64,000 nucleotides of DNA from Pseudozyma flocculosa PF-1. Its lineage: Eukaryota; Basidiomycota; Ustilaginomycetes; Ustilaginales; Ustilaginaceae. Below are positions 50,313 to 59,536 of this stretch, one piece after another. The stretch covers positions 440,594 to 504,593 of the forward strand of contig NW_006920874.1 in NCBI RefSeq assembly GCF_000417875.1. The letters run 5' to 3'. A program made the position numbers and the translations under genes. Positions within the stretch are counted from its first letter, which is position 1. Every line of letters starts with the position of its first letter. The notes beneath the pieces are model-generated. The model saw nothing but the letters and a program-made list of their open reading frames with translations, was not told the DNA's origin and did not search any database.

Positions 50313-50904
50313 TCACTCATCGCCGAGGACGAATTGAGCCTGCTCGTCGTCGTCCTTTGCGTCGCCGCGCGCCCCCCCGTCCCTTCCCCTGCGCGGCGCA
50401 TCCCGGCTGGCCGCACCATCGACCGACGACCGCGTCGAGTCGAGCGCGATGCCGCTCTCTTCGGTGTCTTCCCCGCCCAGCTCGGTATACCTCGCCCTCC
50501 CGCTCGGCCCTCTCCCCCCGCCGCTGCCGCTTCGTCTCGAAACGCCGCTGAGACCGAGGCGACTCAGGACGGGGTCGATGTGAGGTCGTACCGCCTCGTA
50601 CTTTGCCCGCACCCATTCCGACGCCTCGTTGAGCAGAGCCTCGAGCTCGCCGCTGGGAACGGCGTCGTGCTGCGCGAGCCCCATGCCGTGCCCCGAGCTC
50701 GTCGAAGGCAGACGCTGGGCGGCGGCGGCTGCGGCGGCGGCAGCGGCGTTGGCTTCCGCCTTTTCCTGAGCCGCAATCTTCTTGAGCACGTCCTTGACCG
50801 TCACCAGGCCCGACAGTCGGCCAAACCTCGCGACGAGGATGACGCGGGGTCCGAGTTTCTTGAAAAGATCTGCGAATCAAAGAACGACGCGCGCGAAGAA
50901 GCAA

Positions 50905-50935
<31 letters not shown>

Positions 50936-53900
50936 CACGCCAGAGCCGGTCAGCCAGAGGCAGAGCATGCAAGGAGCCTGCCTACGCGGCGTGCACTCAC
51001 CCATGACCACCTCGAGAGCCATGGCCGGCTGGACGATGAGCGGCGTCTGGTCGATCCAACCGGCCAGCTCAATCACATCCTCGTCGCCCTCGCCATCGAC
51101 GCCTCCGCTGGCCTCGCCCAGGCCGTCGTCGGGACGACCGAGGCCGTCTGCGAACCCGTCGTCATCATCGCCCATACCGTCCTCGCCCAGCTGCCCAATC
51201 AGACTCTCGGCCTCGCGCTGCCGTCTGTCGCCGCTCCCGCCGGCCGTCAAGCTTGCACCACGCCCGAGGTGCTGCAGCATCGAAGCTGCGCGCCCGGTGC
51301 CAGAGCCGTGCGAAGCCGCTGCCGTCGTCTCGTTGGACGGTACGTCGTTGAGGTCGTCGTTGGGCCGGAGATGCGCCGACAGGTCGCCATCGTCGCCGTT
51401 GTCGATCGGGATCGTAAACATGCAGATCGTCTGCGGCGACAGCGCCCGCGCCCGCCTCGCCTTGGCGATCGCGTAGCGCAGCTCCATCTTGCCGGCGTAT
51501 CCGAGCAGCGTTGCGTCGTTCCGGCTGGCGACGACGGGGAAGCCCTTGTAGCTGGCCTGCTCCAGCTTGGCCTCGAGCTCGGAAAGCGGCATGCCGTCGG
51601 CGTTGAGCGTCACAGGGTCCGTCTTCATGACGTCGTGGACCGGGATGCCGAAGGCGTGCTCGTCCTTGTCGAGGAAGGGGTAGCCGCTGAACTTGATCAT
51701 CTGCTCGGCGATGCCTCCCTTTCCAAAGTAGTCGCCGACGCCCTTGGTGATGCCGACGACGAGCATGGTGGGCAGGATGTAGGTGAGGGCGCCCGTCAGC
51801 TCAAACATGATGACGACCACGGCCACCGTGATCCGCGTGACGCCGGCCAGCGCGGCGGCGGCGCCCAGGAAGGCGTAGGTACCCGGCGTGATGCAGGGCA
51901 CGTCGGGTCGGCAGGCGGAAAAGAGGCTAGCGTCAGGAAAGGCGTTGTAGAGCGCCTTGACGAGGATGCCAATCATCCGGCCAAAGGTGGCGCCGATGGC
52001 CATCGACGGCACAAAGATGCCGGCGGGCACCTTGCAGCCGTACGAGATGATGACGAGCGCGATCCGCAGCACCGTGGCGAGCAGCAGCGAGTTGACCATG
52101 CGCCACTGGGCCCACGACTGGCAGAGGTTGTCGTAGTCGCCGCCGCCCTCGCACTCGCGGAAGAGGATCTCGAGCGACTCGGTCATGTCGATCCGGAGGA
52201 ACTTGTTGCCGTAGCCGATAAAGGCCGTCAGGGCGGCCAGGACGACGGCCTCGGCGAGTCCGTGCTGCGCCAGGTTGCTCCGGCGGAAGCTCTGCACCTG
52301 CAGGTTGTACTTGATCACAAACGCGCCATAGAGACCGCCAAAGACTCCGATGATGATGTAGAAGAGGATCTCGAAGTAGTGCCAGTCGCGGTCGTACGAC
52401 ACCTGGAAGAGGACGAGCTTGCCGGTGCGGAAGGGGTTGATGAACGACAGCGTGACGGTGGCGGCCAGCGCGCAGAGGAAGCTGCGCCACATGGTTGAGG
52501 CCGGGAAGTTGTGCGCCATCTCCTCGAGCGAGAAGAGCACGCCGCCTATCGGCGAGCCAAACGCCACAGCGACGCCGGCAGCGCTGGCGGCCGTCAGCAG
52601 CTCGCGCATCTTGGCCTGGCTGCGGTTGAAGCTGCGGAAGTAGCCCGCCACCACGTTGCCGATGCAGCAGGCCACGTGCACCGCGGGACCCTCCTTGCCG
52701 ACGCTGAGGCCCGAGGCGATGGCGAGGGGCAGCGTCAGGCTCTTGATGGCGAGCGTGCCGAAGCCGAGGTAGCCGTTGATAACAAAGCCAGCAAGGATGC
52801 ACTTGATCTCCGAGATGCCGCTGCCCGCCGCATAGGGTGCGAACGAGCGGACGAGGTGGGCGCCGGTGGCCGCCAGTAGGCAGGCAAAGACGAGGTAGAC
52901 GAGGAACGCGGGCACCGTCCAGTGCGACCACGGCACCCAGTCCGTGCACGTCTCGCTGAGGTCCATGGCTGGCGTTGAGACCTCTTCGGCGCGGGAAAGC
53001 AGCGACAGTCCGCCGCCGAGCCCACGCCGCACGACCTGCCTGCCCGTGTCGAGGAGAAGATCGCCACCGGCATCGTCCCAGCGTTCGACGAGCCGCGCCG
53101 TGAGGTTGGCCGCCGTACCAGAGGTCGCCGCTGTGCCAAGGGCCGACTTGGTCGCATCAGCAGCCAGCGAAGGAGCTGCTAGCGACGCCGTTGCCGTCGT
53201 TGCCGCTACCGCCTTGGCGGCCGCGGGTATTGGCGCTCCTCCCGGGCCCGCCGGGTCCATCATCTCCCAGCAGCAGAATTTTTGGTTGAGCCACCAGCCC
53301 GACGAGCAGTAGCCCTGCTTGAGGTCCGATGCCCACTCTGTGGCGAGACTGATCATGCCCATGTTGAGGCCGATGATGATGCCTGGCATGGCAGAGGCAG
53401 AAGTGTCAGCGGCGACAGGCGGAGAGAGGAGAGAAGGCAGAGACGGGCTTGCTGTCAGCGTCCGGTCGAAGCCTGGCGCGTCATCGTGAAGTCGCAGAGC
53501 GCCGGCCGACTCACCGACCAGCACCACGACGCCGCTGTCTGTGAAGGCGCTGAGGGCGCTCTTGACGACGCCCCAGATGAGCCACAGCCTCCGACCCCAG
53601 GGCCCTCTGGACCACCACCTCGGGGGCAGCCCTGCTCTGCCGAAGCCGAAGCGGCCCCATGCGGCCTCGCCTCCGTTCGCGAGCTGAGCGTTGGAGAAGT
53701 AGATCGACTCGGCTTCTCGCTCCCGCGCCAGGCGGTTGCGCTCCCGGGTTCCATCGACGATCCAGTCTACGGTCGAGAACTGTCGAGCAGCGCAGAGGTA
53801 GGCGGCCGACGTCAGCCCCTCTTGAGCTCATGGCAGCGAGAGAAGCCGGAACTGCAGCCTCCTATCTGCTGCTACTTACGCTCTCGTACCTGCGGATCTC

Positions 53901-54035
53901 ATCTAGTGCCTCGTCGTCTTCGTTGGCCCTGGCTGCGGTGGCATCGTTGCGCTCCGCTTCCGGGGCCCTTGGTCTCCTCCTCGAACCGGGTGGGAAGGTC
54001 GGCGTGGTTGGCGTCAGGCCTTGCGAGTCTGACAT
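50313..54035 (-). CDS. CLC-type chloride/proton exchanger (CLC-3/4/5, Gef1-like)
   Basis: Minus-strand exons 54035-53880, 53779-53515, 53382-51001, 50869-50313; 1119 aa. The cytosolic N terminus is MSDSQGLTPTTPTFPPGSRR with EALDEIRRYES, then DWIVDGTRERNR. The membrane part has the chloride-path signatures GSGISEIKCILAGF (about 326), GKEGPAVHVACCIGN (about 369, gating Glu of transporters), SLEEMAHNFPASTMWRSF with the proton Glu, and KVPAGIFVPSMAIGATFGR. The WASDLKQGYC..WWLNQKFCCW extracellular block is typical of the CLC-3/4/5 branch. Two CBS domains follow: HDVMKTDPVTL (about 740-800) and, after a long acidic Gly-rich insert, DLFKKLGPRVILVARFGRLS (about 935). It would acidify or balance charge in Golgi, endosome or vacuole. 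The last intron contains a (GA)13 tract. The ATG at 54035 follows a stop-free leader, so an earlier start is not excluded. Confidence 0.93.
50909..50935. repeat. (GA)13 microsatellite in the last CLC intron
   Basis: Uninterrupted GA on the plus strand, i.e. a CT tract in the transcript, about 40 nt before the 3' splice site at 50870. It may act as an extended polypyrimidine tract. Confidence 0.9.
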
Positions 54036-55191
54036 TGTCTCTCCCCCGTCCGCCAAGGGAGGACTTGATGGCGCTGCGGAGGAGTCTGAAGACTGTCCAC
54101 GGACGAAGCGATGCGATGCAGAGGGCAAGCCGCCGAAGGTCGGGTCGGAGGAACGTTGGCGGTCGACGGATCGCTGTCCAGATGGGTCGGGGTCGCCGTG
54201 CTCGCGGCGTGGCAGAGAGAGCACCAGCAAGGAAGTTGTTTGGTAGCAGAGGGAAAGGCGGAAGCGCAAAGAGCGCGAGTGGTATGGTGGAGAGAAGAAG
54301 GCCTCGGCACAATCCCGGACTTCGGCAGCGCCGACGCACGCACGCACGCGGCTTCTTTGGCGGCGGCGTCCGCCAGCTTCCGCTCAAACGGCCAACGCAC
54401 GGTGCACCCGCCCCACCACCCAACGACCCACACACCATCCCTCGCCCATTATTCCTACCCACCCCCACCGACCACACCTACGGCGAGCAGCAGCGGCAGC
54501 AGCAGCAGCTATGGGTCCGGATGTCTGGTGTTGACTAGCCCTCCGGCCTTGCCGCTCTCATACCGTCTCATCGCAAGGGCGCTTGATCTAGAGATGAGCC
54601 GACCCGGGCATCCTCTGGTCTGGCGTGTCGTATCAGGCCGGATGGGAACGGCTCGGCTTCCGACCGACTGCGATCTGGGACAACAAGGCACCGCCTACTG
54701 CCCTCTAGCTGCCTAGGTTGGCGCCGAGGTGGGGGGACGAGCCGTGATTGATGAAGCGCTCCAGCTGGCGTGCTGGCATCAGAAGCAACGACAGGGGCAG
54801 AGGCAGAGGCAGAGGCAGATGCTGTTTGCACCGTCTCCATCTTCGCCCGCTCAGCAGCATACATGCATGTACGGCCCTCTCTGGCCGGGGCGTAGCCGGT
54901 ATAGGCAGCGACGCCGACCGACCGACCGAACGACCGACCGACCGACCAACCTTCAAGAAGCCAGCATCTGGTCGACCATCCCCGGTCTGCCTTCTGTGTC
55001 CCTCCATCAACGCCCTTGTCCTCGTCGTCACTCCCTTATCAGCAGGTCTACGCCGGCGGTGGACTTGACAGCCTCTTGTCCCCGACCTCCGCCCCCCGCC
55101 TAGTCTGTCAGTCCAACCTCTTGCCTTCTTGCTCGCTCCTCTGCGCAGCTAATCTCAAGCCCTGCCGCCACCCTTCGTCTCGGTCGTCGCC
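54036..55191. promoter_or_regulatory. Divergent promoter region between CLC and RING-H2 genes
   Basis: Head-to-head genes. GACC repeats at about 54915-54950, GCAGAG repeats at 54796-54818, CCACCC-rich around 54410-54470. The 120 nt before the RING ATG (55192) are C+T rich. No coding gene seen. Confidence 0.5.
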
Positions 55192-56748
55192 ATGGCCAAA
55201 CAACTGGCTCTTCAGCTGTCGCTCCTGCTGTGGCTCCTCTTCGGCTTCTCCGAAGGCAGCAGCAAGGTTGCCGGTCGGCCACCTTCCTTCATTTCTCGCC
55301 GCGGCTGGTCAGCGCGGCGGAGCGTGCCGCGATTCCTCCTCCTCCTCCTCCTCCTCTACCACGTCCTACGCCTTGGCTGCCTCCCCGCCTGGCCCTCAAC
55401 GAGCATCTCTCTGCCCCGCTGGATCCGAGTCGAGGTCGGATCACTCGCGAGCAACCGCAGCATCAGGGTCGGCGGCAGCACGACGGGCACGACGGCCAGC
55501 TCCATCCCGCCCACGCCACCTCCAGGACCCGCGCTCCCAGGCACCGCCCCCCTCACGGCGTCGATGCCACCGCCGCTTTTGGTCCTGCGGCCCGTGAACC
55601 ACTACGAGACGCGCAGCGACGCGCCGACGATGGCCAGCCAGTCCAACAGCTCGCGCGACAGGCCGACGATGCCCCCGATGCCCTTTGGATCCGTCAACGG
55701 TGCCTTTGGGTCGGTGCCCGGCATCGTCGGTGGCCCCCCCTCTGCGCATCGCAAGTCGGCGCTCAGCTCTCCCGCCGCCATCGGCACGCTATCGGCGTGC
55801 GCCTTTATCGTCGTGGCCGTGATCACGGTGCTCATCTTTGGCCTTCGACGCGCTCGGCGCGATCCCGTTCGGTACGGACCGCGGGCGGCCGACCCGGAGC
55901 ATCCCGACGGACCGATCCCGCCGAGGAGCCGTGCGGCCGGCCTGACCAGAGCGGTGCTCGACACGTTCCCCGTCACCACCTGGGGTGCGCTGCGGGCATC
56001 CCCTCGAAAGTTGCCAGAGGGCAGCGTGGTGCGCCGCCCGCCGTCCGCAGACCAGCGGGCCGAAGTAGCAGCAGGCCACGCCGTGGCTGCCGTTGAGTGC
56101 GCGGAGCTGCCGCCAAACACACCCGCTGCGTTCGGGTTGGCCCACGGTCGGACAGAGGCAGCAGCGGGGAGCACAGAACATGAGGGACAAGCCGCCACAG
56201 GGAGCCTTTGCCGCCCGCCCGTTACGCTATCACCCGACGACGACCGCATGACGACGCATGCGACGACCGACGCACTGGCTGGCGAGCAGAACAGCTCTGG
56301 CCGCAGCAAGGCTTGGACGGGCAACGGGGCTCACGACAATGACGATCAAAACGATGACCAGGCTTGCACCGCGGCCATGGTAGCAGACGAGAGGACGGAA
56401 TGGTGCGCCATCTGCACCGAGACGTTTTCGCACGGCGACGAGGTGAGGGTGCTCCCCTGCCTCGGTCGGCACCACTGTAAGTCGTCATTGCCGGCCTCGC
56501 TGCCGATGTGTTCTGGACTCGCCACCCGCCTACTGACTGCCTCGTCCTGCCCTGCCTGCCGACCGCCGTCAGACCACGTTCAATGCATCGACTCGTGGCT
56601 CACCATCAGCCCAATGTGCCCACTGTGTCGCGAGGATCTCCAACCCCATCCTCCGCCTCAAGACGCGGCCGGCACCAACGGCACCCAGTCCATCCGAGCC
56701 TCTGTGGACCGCACCGCCGAAAGGACCCTGGTCGAAGGACTGAGGTGA
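55192..56748 (+). CDS. Membrane-anchored RING-H2 E3 ubiquitin ligase
   Basis: Exons 55192-56476 and 56573-56748; 486 aa. N-terminal signal-like helix QLALQLSLLLWLLFGF and a second Leu-rich run FLLLLLLLY near 44-54; a clear membrane helix GTLSACAFIVVAVITVLIFG at about 197-220 followed by RRARR. The C-terminal RING-H2 domain (about 404-447) reads WCAICTETFSHGDEVRVLPC, then LGRHHYHVQCIDSWL and CPLC: eight ligands of the C3H2C3 type, completed only after splicing joins HH to YHVQC. The intron is 96 nt, a multiple of three without a stop, so an unspliced transcript would also be open. Likely role: ubiquitylating membrane or endosomal cargo; substrate unknown. The region around 55260-55330 could hide another intron. 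Confidence 0.82.
   Translation: MAKQLALQLSLLLWLLFGFSEGSSKVAGRPPSFISRRGWSARRSVPRFLLLLLLLYHVLRLGCLPAWPSTSISLPRWIRVEVGSLASNRSIRVGGSTTGTTASSIPPTPPPGPALPGTAPLTASMPPPLLVLRPVNHYETRSDAPTMASQSNSSRDRPTMPPMPFGSVNGAFGSVPGIVGGPPSAHRKSALSSPAAIGTLSACAFIVVAVITVLIFGLRRARRDPVRYGPRAADPEHPDGPIPPRSRAAGLTRAVLDTFPVTTWGALRASPRKLPEGSVVRRPPSADQRAEVAAGHAVAAVECAELPPNTPAAFGLAHGRTEAAAGSTEHEGQAATGSLCRPPVTLSPDDDRMTTHATTDALAGEQNSSGRSKAWTGNGAHDNDDQNDDQACTAAMVADERTEWCAICTETFSHGDEVRVLPCLGRHHCKSSLPASLPMCSGLATRLLTASSCPACRPPSDHVQCIDSWLTISPMCPLCREDLQPHPPPQDAAGTNGTQSIRASVDRTAERTLVEGLR
56477..56572 (+). other. In-frame 96-nt intron inside the RING-H2 codons
   Basis: Donor GTAAGT, branch-like TACTGAC near 56531-56537, acceptor CCGTCAG. 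Retention would insert 32 residues with four extra Cys between the zinc ligands and wreck RING spacing. Confidence 0.75.
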
Positions 56749-56879
56749 CCAGCCAAGCCGTGGACCGTCGGATCAGCGGCGGGTCCTCGGCAGCGCGGCC
56801 GCTTGGACCGTGCCATGTTGCGCCCGAGGTGGTCGGGCCAGATGTCGAGGTGGTAATCATACAGTGCCACGGTGGCGTA

Positions 56880-58665
56880 TCAACGCCTCGATGAGTGGTG
56901 AGACGGACGGTGATCCCGCATCGGACTGCGTGAGCGTGGGCGGCCGTACCGGTCGTCGCGTGGCCGATGGGCATCCCGGTCCCGGTCGCGATCTCTCTCT
57001 CGATCCCGATCGCCACGATCCCTCATCCTGTCCCCGTCCCTCCTGCCGCCATCGCGATCCCTCCTCTCGTCGCGAGGATCGCGTTGGGACGATCTCCTCT
57101 CATCCTCGTGCCGCCGTCGATCGCGGTCGTCGTACCTCGGCGCATCCCTTCCGCTCCCGCCGTCCCGGTATCGGTCTCGACCGTCGCTTCCACGGCCGCC
57201 GTTGCGATCGTCCCGTCTCGAGTTTGGCGCAGGCGGCGGCGAGCGCGGCCTCCTGTCCCGATCGTCCCTCCTCCTGTCGCCCCTCGGACCATCCTCGAAA
57301 TCGAAGACCATGTCGCCGTCGTACCTCCTCCCGCCGCCACCACCACCGCCGCGAGCTCCCCCTCCCCCTCCTCGTCCGCCAGCGCCACCGCGCCCGCCCT
57401 TGCCATCGTAGTAGCCCTCTGGCACCTCCCTGCCCCCGTTGCGCGTCTTGATCCAGTCGCCATGGAGCTTGCTGACGCTCTGGCTAAAGTCGACCCAGAT
57501 CCTGCGGTCGTCGACGAGGACGTTCTGCATCTTGAAGTAGGCGCGCTCGGCGTCTTCCTTTTTGTCAAACTCGATAAAGGCGTACTGGAGCGAGTCGCCG
57601 GTGCGCTTGTCCTTGATGACCTGGCACGACAGGATGCGGCCGAAGCGCGAAAAGATGAGCTCCAGGTCCTCGGACCGCGTGACTGGGTTGAGCTTGCACA
57701 CAAAGAGGATGTTTTCCGGCGGCCGAATCTCGGCGAACGGCAGGTCGCCCACCATCTCGAGCGTCAATGCTGCGGCGGACGAGTCGGCCAGCCGGCGCGA
57801 CTCTTCGATCTCGGCTGCATCGCGCGTCTCGTTGATGTCCTCGTCGTCTGCCAGCCGCAGCGCGCGCACCTGCTCCGGCGTCGGCGATGGGGAGCGAGAT
57901 GGCGGGACGAAACCTTCTGGGTCCGGGAAGGGGTCCTCTGCGGGCGGGAAGGAAACGCGATGAGCGGCGACGACATGGTCAGCGGGGATGCAGCTGGATC
58001 ACTGGACCGGCGATGCCGAAAGTCCACTCACCGAGCACGACGACATGCCTGATGCGGATGTCCTTGAGTGGCCGCTGCTTTTCGTCGGTGAATGCCTGGT
58101 TGATCTTGTCGAGGGTGCCGCCGGGCTCCTGGCCCTCGACGACGGTGCCAAAGGGCGCGTGCCTGCCGTCGAGGTAGCCGATGTCGTCCTTGAGCGTGAG
58201 GAAGAACTGCGAGCCGGCCACGAGGTCGGCGTCTTCGCCCGCGCCGCGCGTGCAGGCGAAGCTGACGGTGCCCTTGCTGCTGTGCTTGAGCGTCGGGTGC
58301 GTCTCGGGCGTGAAGTAGGGCGAGGACGACTTGGAGGACGAGGACGAGGGCAAGCGGGACCAAATCGACTCTCCACCCTCGCCCGTGTTTGTGGGGTCGC
58401 CGGTCTGGGCGAGAAAGTCGCGCTGCACCGAGAAGAAGGCGTTGAGCTTGTAGTAGTGCGCCTGGCAGAGCTTGAGGAAGTTGAGGCACGCCTTCGGGCA
58501 GAGCTCGGTCTCGAGGTCGATCTGGCGAGCGAGGGTTCGTCGCAACAGAGAAGAAAGAGGATCGGGGCAAGGACCTTGTGAGCTGGGAGGTGATGCGAAG
58601 GTGGAGGTGGGCAGCCAGGTACTCACCACGATATCGCCCAGTGAGGTCTCGAGGAGCACGCTCAT
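56880..58665 (-). CDS. RRM-containing cyclophilin (PPIL4 type) peptidyl-prolyl isomerase
   Basis: Minus-strand exons 58665-58627, 58521-58032, 57937-56880; 528 aa. The cyclophilin-like domain starts [13 protein letters not shown] joined to [20 protein letters not shown], as in PPIL4, and continues with [53 protein letters not shown] and PFGTVVEG. After a short linker comes an RRM (about 253-330): [13 protein letters not shown] (RNP2) and [20 protein letters not shown] (RNP1). The C terminus (about 350-528) is Gly-rich, then Arg/Asp-rich with RD and RS repeats, as in spliceosomal proteins. The catalytic Arg and other isomerase residues are only partly conserved, so it may bind rather than isomerise proline. 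It acts in the nucleus, probably with splicing complexes. It overlaps nothing but ends 131 nt from the RING gene. Confidence 0.92.
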
Positions 58666-59536
58666 TTTGTCGGGGCCGCGGTCCGCAGTGGGAGCCCGGA
58701 GGTGCTGCTCGGCTGCCTGAAGCAGATGACTCGCGGTGCGGCTTGCGGCTCCCAGGGACAAGGGAACAAGGTGGAATGGCGATGGAGGTGGTGGTGGAGC
58801 AGGATGAAGGCAGGCAGGAGGCCCTCATCTGCCTTTCTCTTGGCCTTTTGAGCCCTCGGCGACGCCCTTTCCGATTCCCGACGGTGTCCGGGAGGGTGCA
58901 GGCGGACGGCGACGCCTCCACCTCTGCCAGCCCGCCAGGCCGTTGCGTAGCGTTGCGTTGCGTTGCGTTGCGTTGCGTTGCGTTGCGTTGCGTTGCCTCA
59001 CCTCTTCCTCGCCACCCGTCCCCTTTGTCGAGGATCCTTCTTGACCAGATCATACACGTCTTGCTCGGGCCAGGCTTCTCGTGCGGCCGGCGGCGCAGCT
59101 CATGGCCTTGACCACGCTCATCTACGGGACGCTGCATCCGCGCACGTCCCCCTCCGCCCGAGCTCGGCCGCGCAGTGGCGCAAGCCCCGGCCGGGTCATT
59201 CCGCCTGGCTAATCGGACTCAAGCAAGCAAGGCGATGCTGGCAACCGCAGCGTCTTCGGATGGGTGCCAAGGGGGGCCGAGCGCGGAACCACTCAACCTC
59301 GAGGCGCTGTCCTGAACAATCGTTCGCTGTGCTCTTGTCCCTTCATCAAAGGGGAGCAACATGGGCGTGGCCCGATTCGCAACCGTCCGAGCCCTCTTGG
59401 GACCACGCAGCCTGCATCTGCCCGGGTACAAAAAGCCATGGCCTCGTCCAGCTCCTCTGTGATTGCAGACTGTCGCCGGCCCTTGCCTGTCCTTCCTTCC
59501 TTGAGCCCTTCGATCGATTCCAGACCTCCTCTCGGC
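58666..59536. promoter_or_regulatory. Divergent promoter between cyclophilin and dynamin genes
   Basis: Head-to-head genes. Holds the CGTTG repeat (58951-58995). An in-frame upstream ATG for the dynamin lies at 59438, adding 33 residues. No separate gene seen. Confidence 0.5.
58951..58995 (+). repeat. Pentanucleotide repeat (CGTTG)9
   Basis: Nine perfect CGTTG units, preceded by one imperfect copy (CGTTGCGTAG at 58941-58950). It lies 286 nt upstream of the cyclophilin ATG and about 540 nt upstream of the dynamin ATG. Confidence 0.95.

Noticed and set aside
51269..52498. Long plus-strand ORF (409 aa) opposite the CLC gene
   Set aside because: Pure antisense shadow: product is His/Asp/Arg/Val-rich without domains, and the minus strand has the clear CLC motifs. 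Long antisense ORFs are expected where third positions are G/C.
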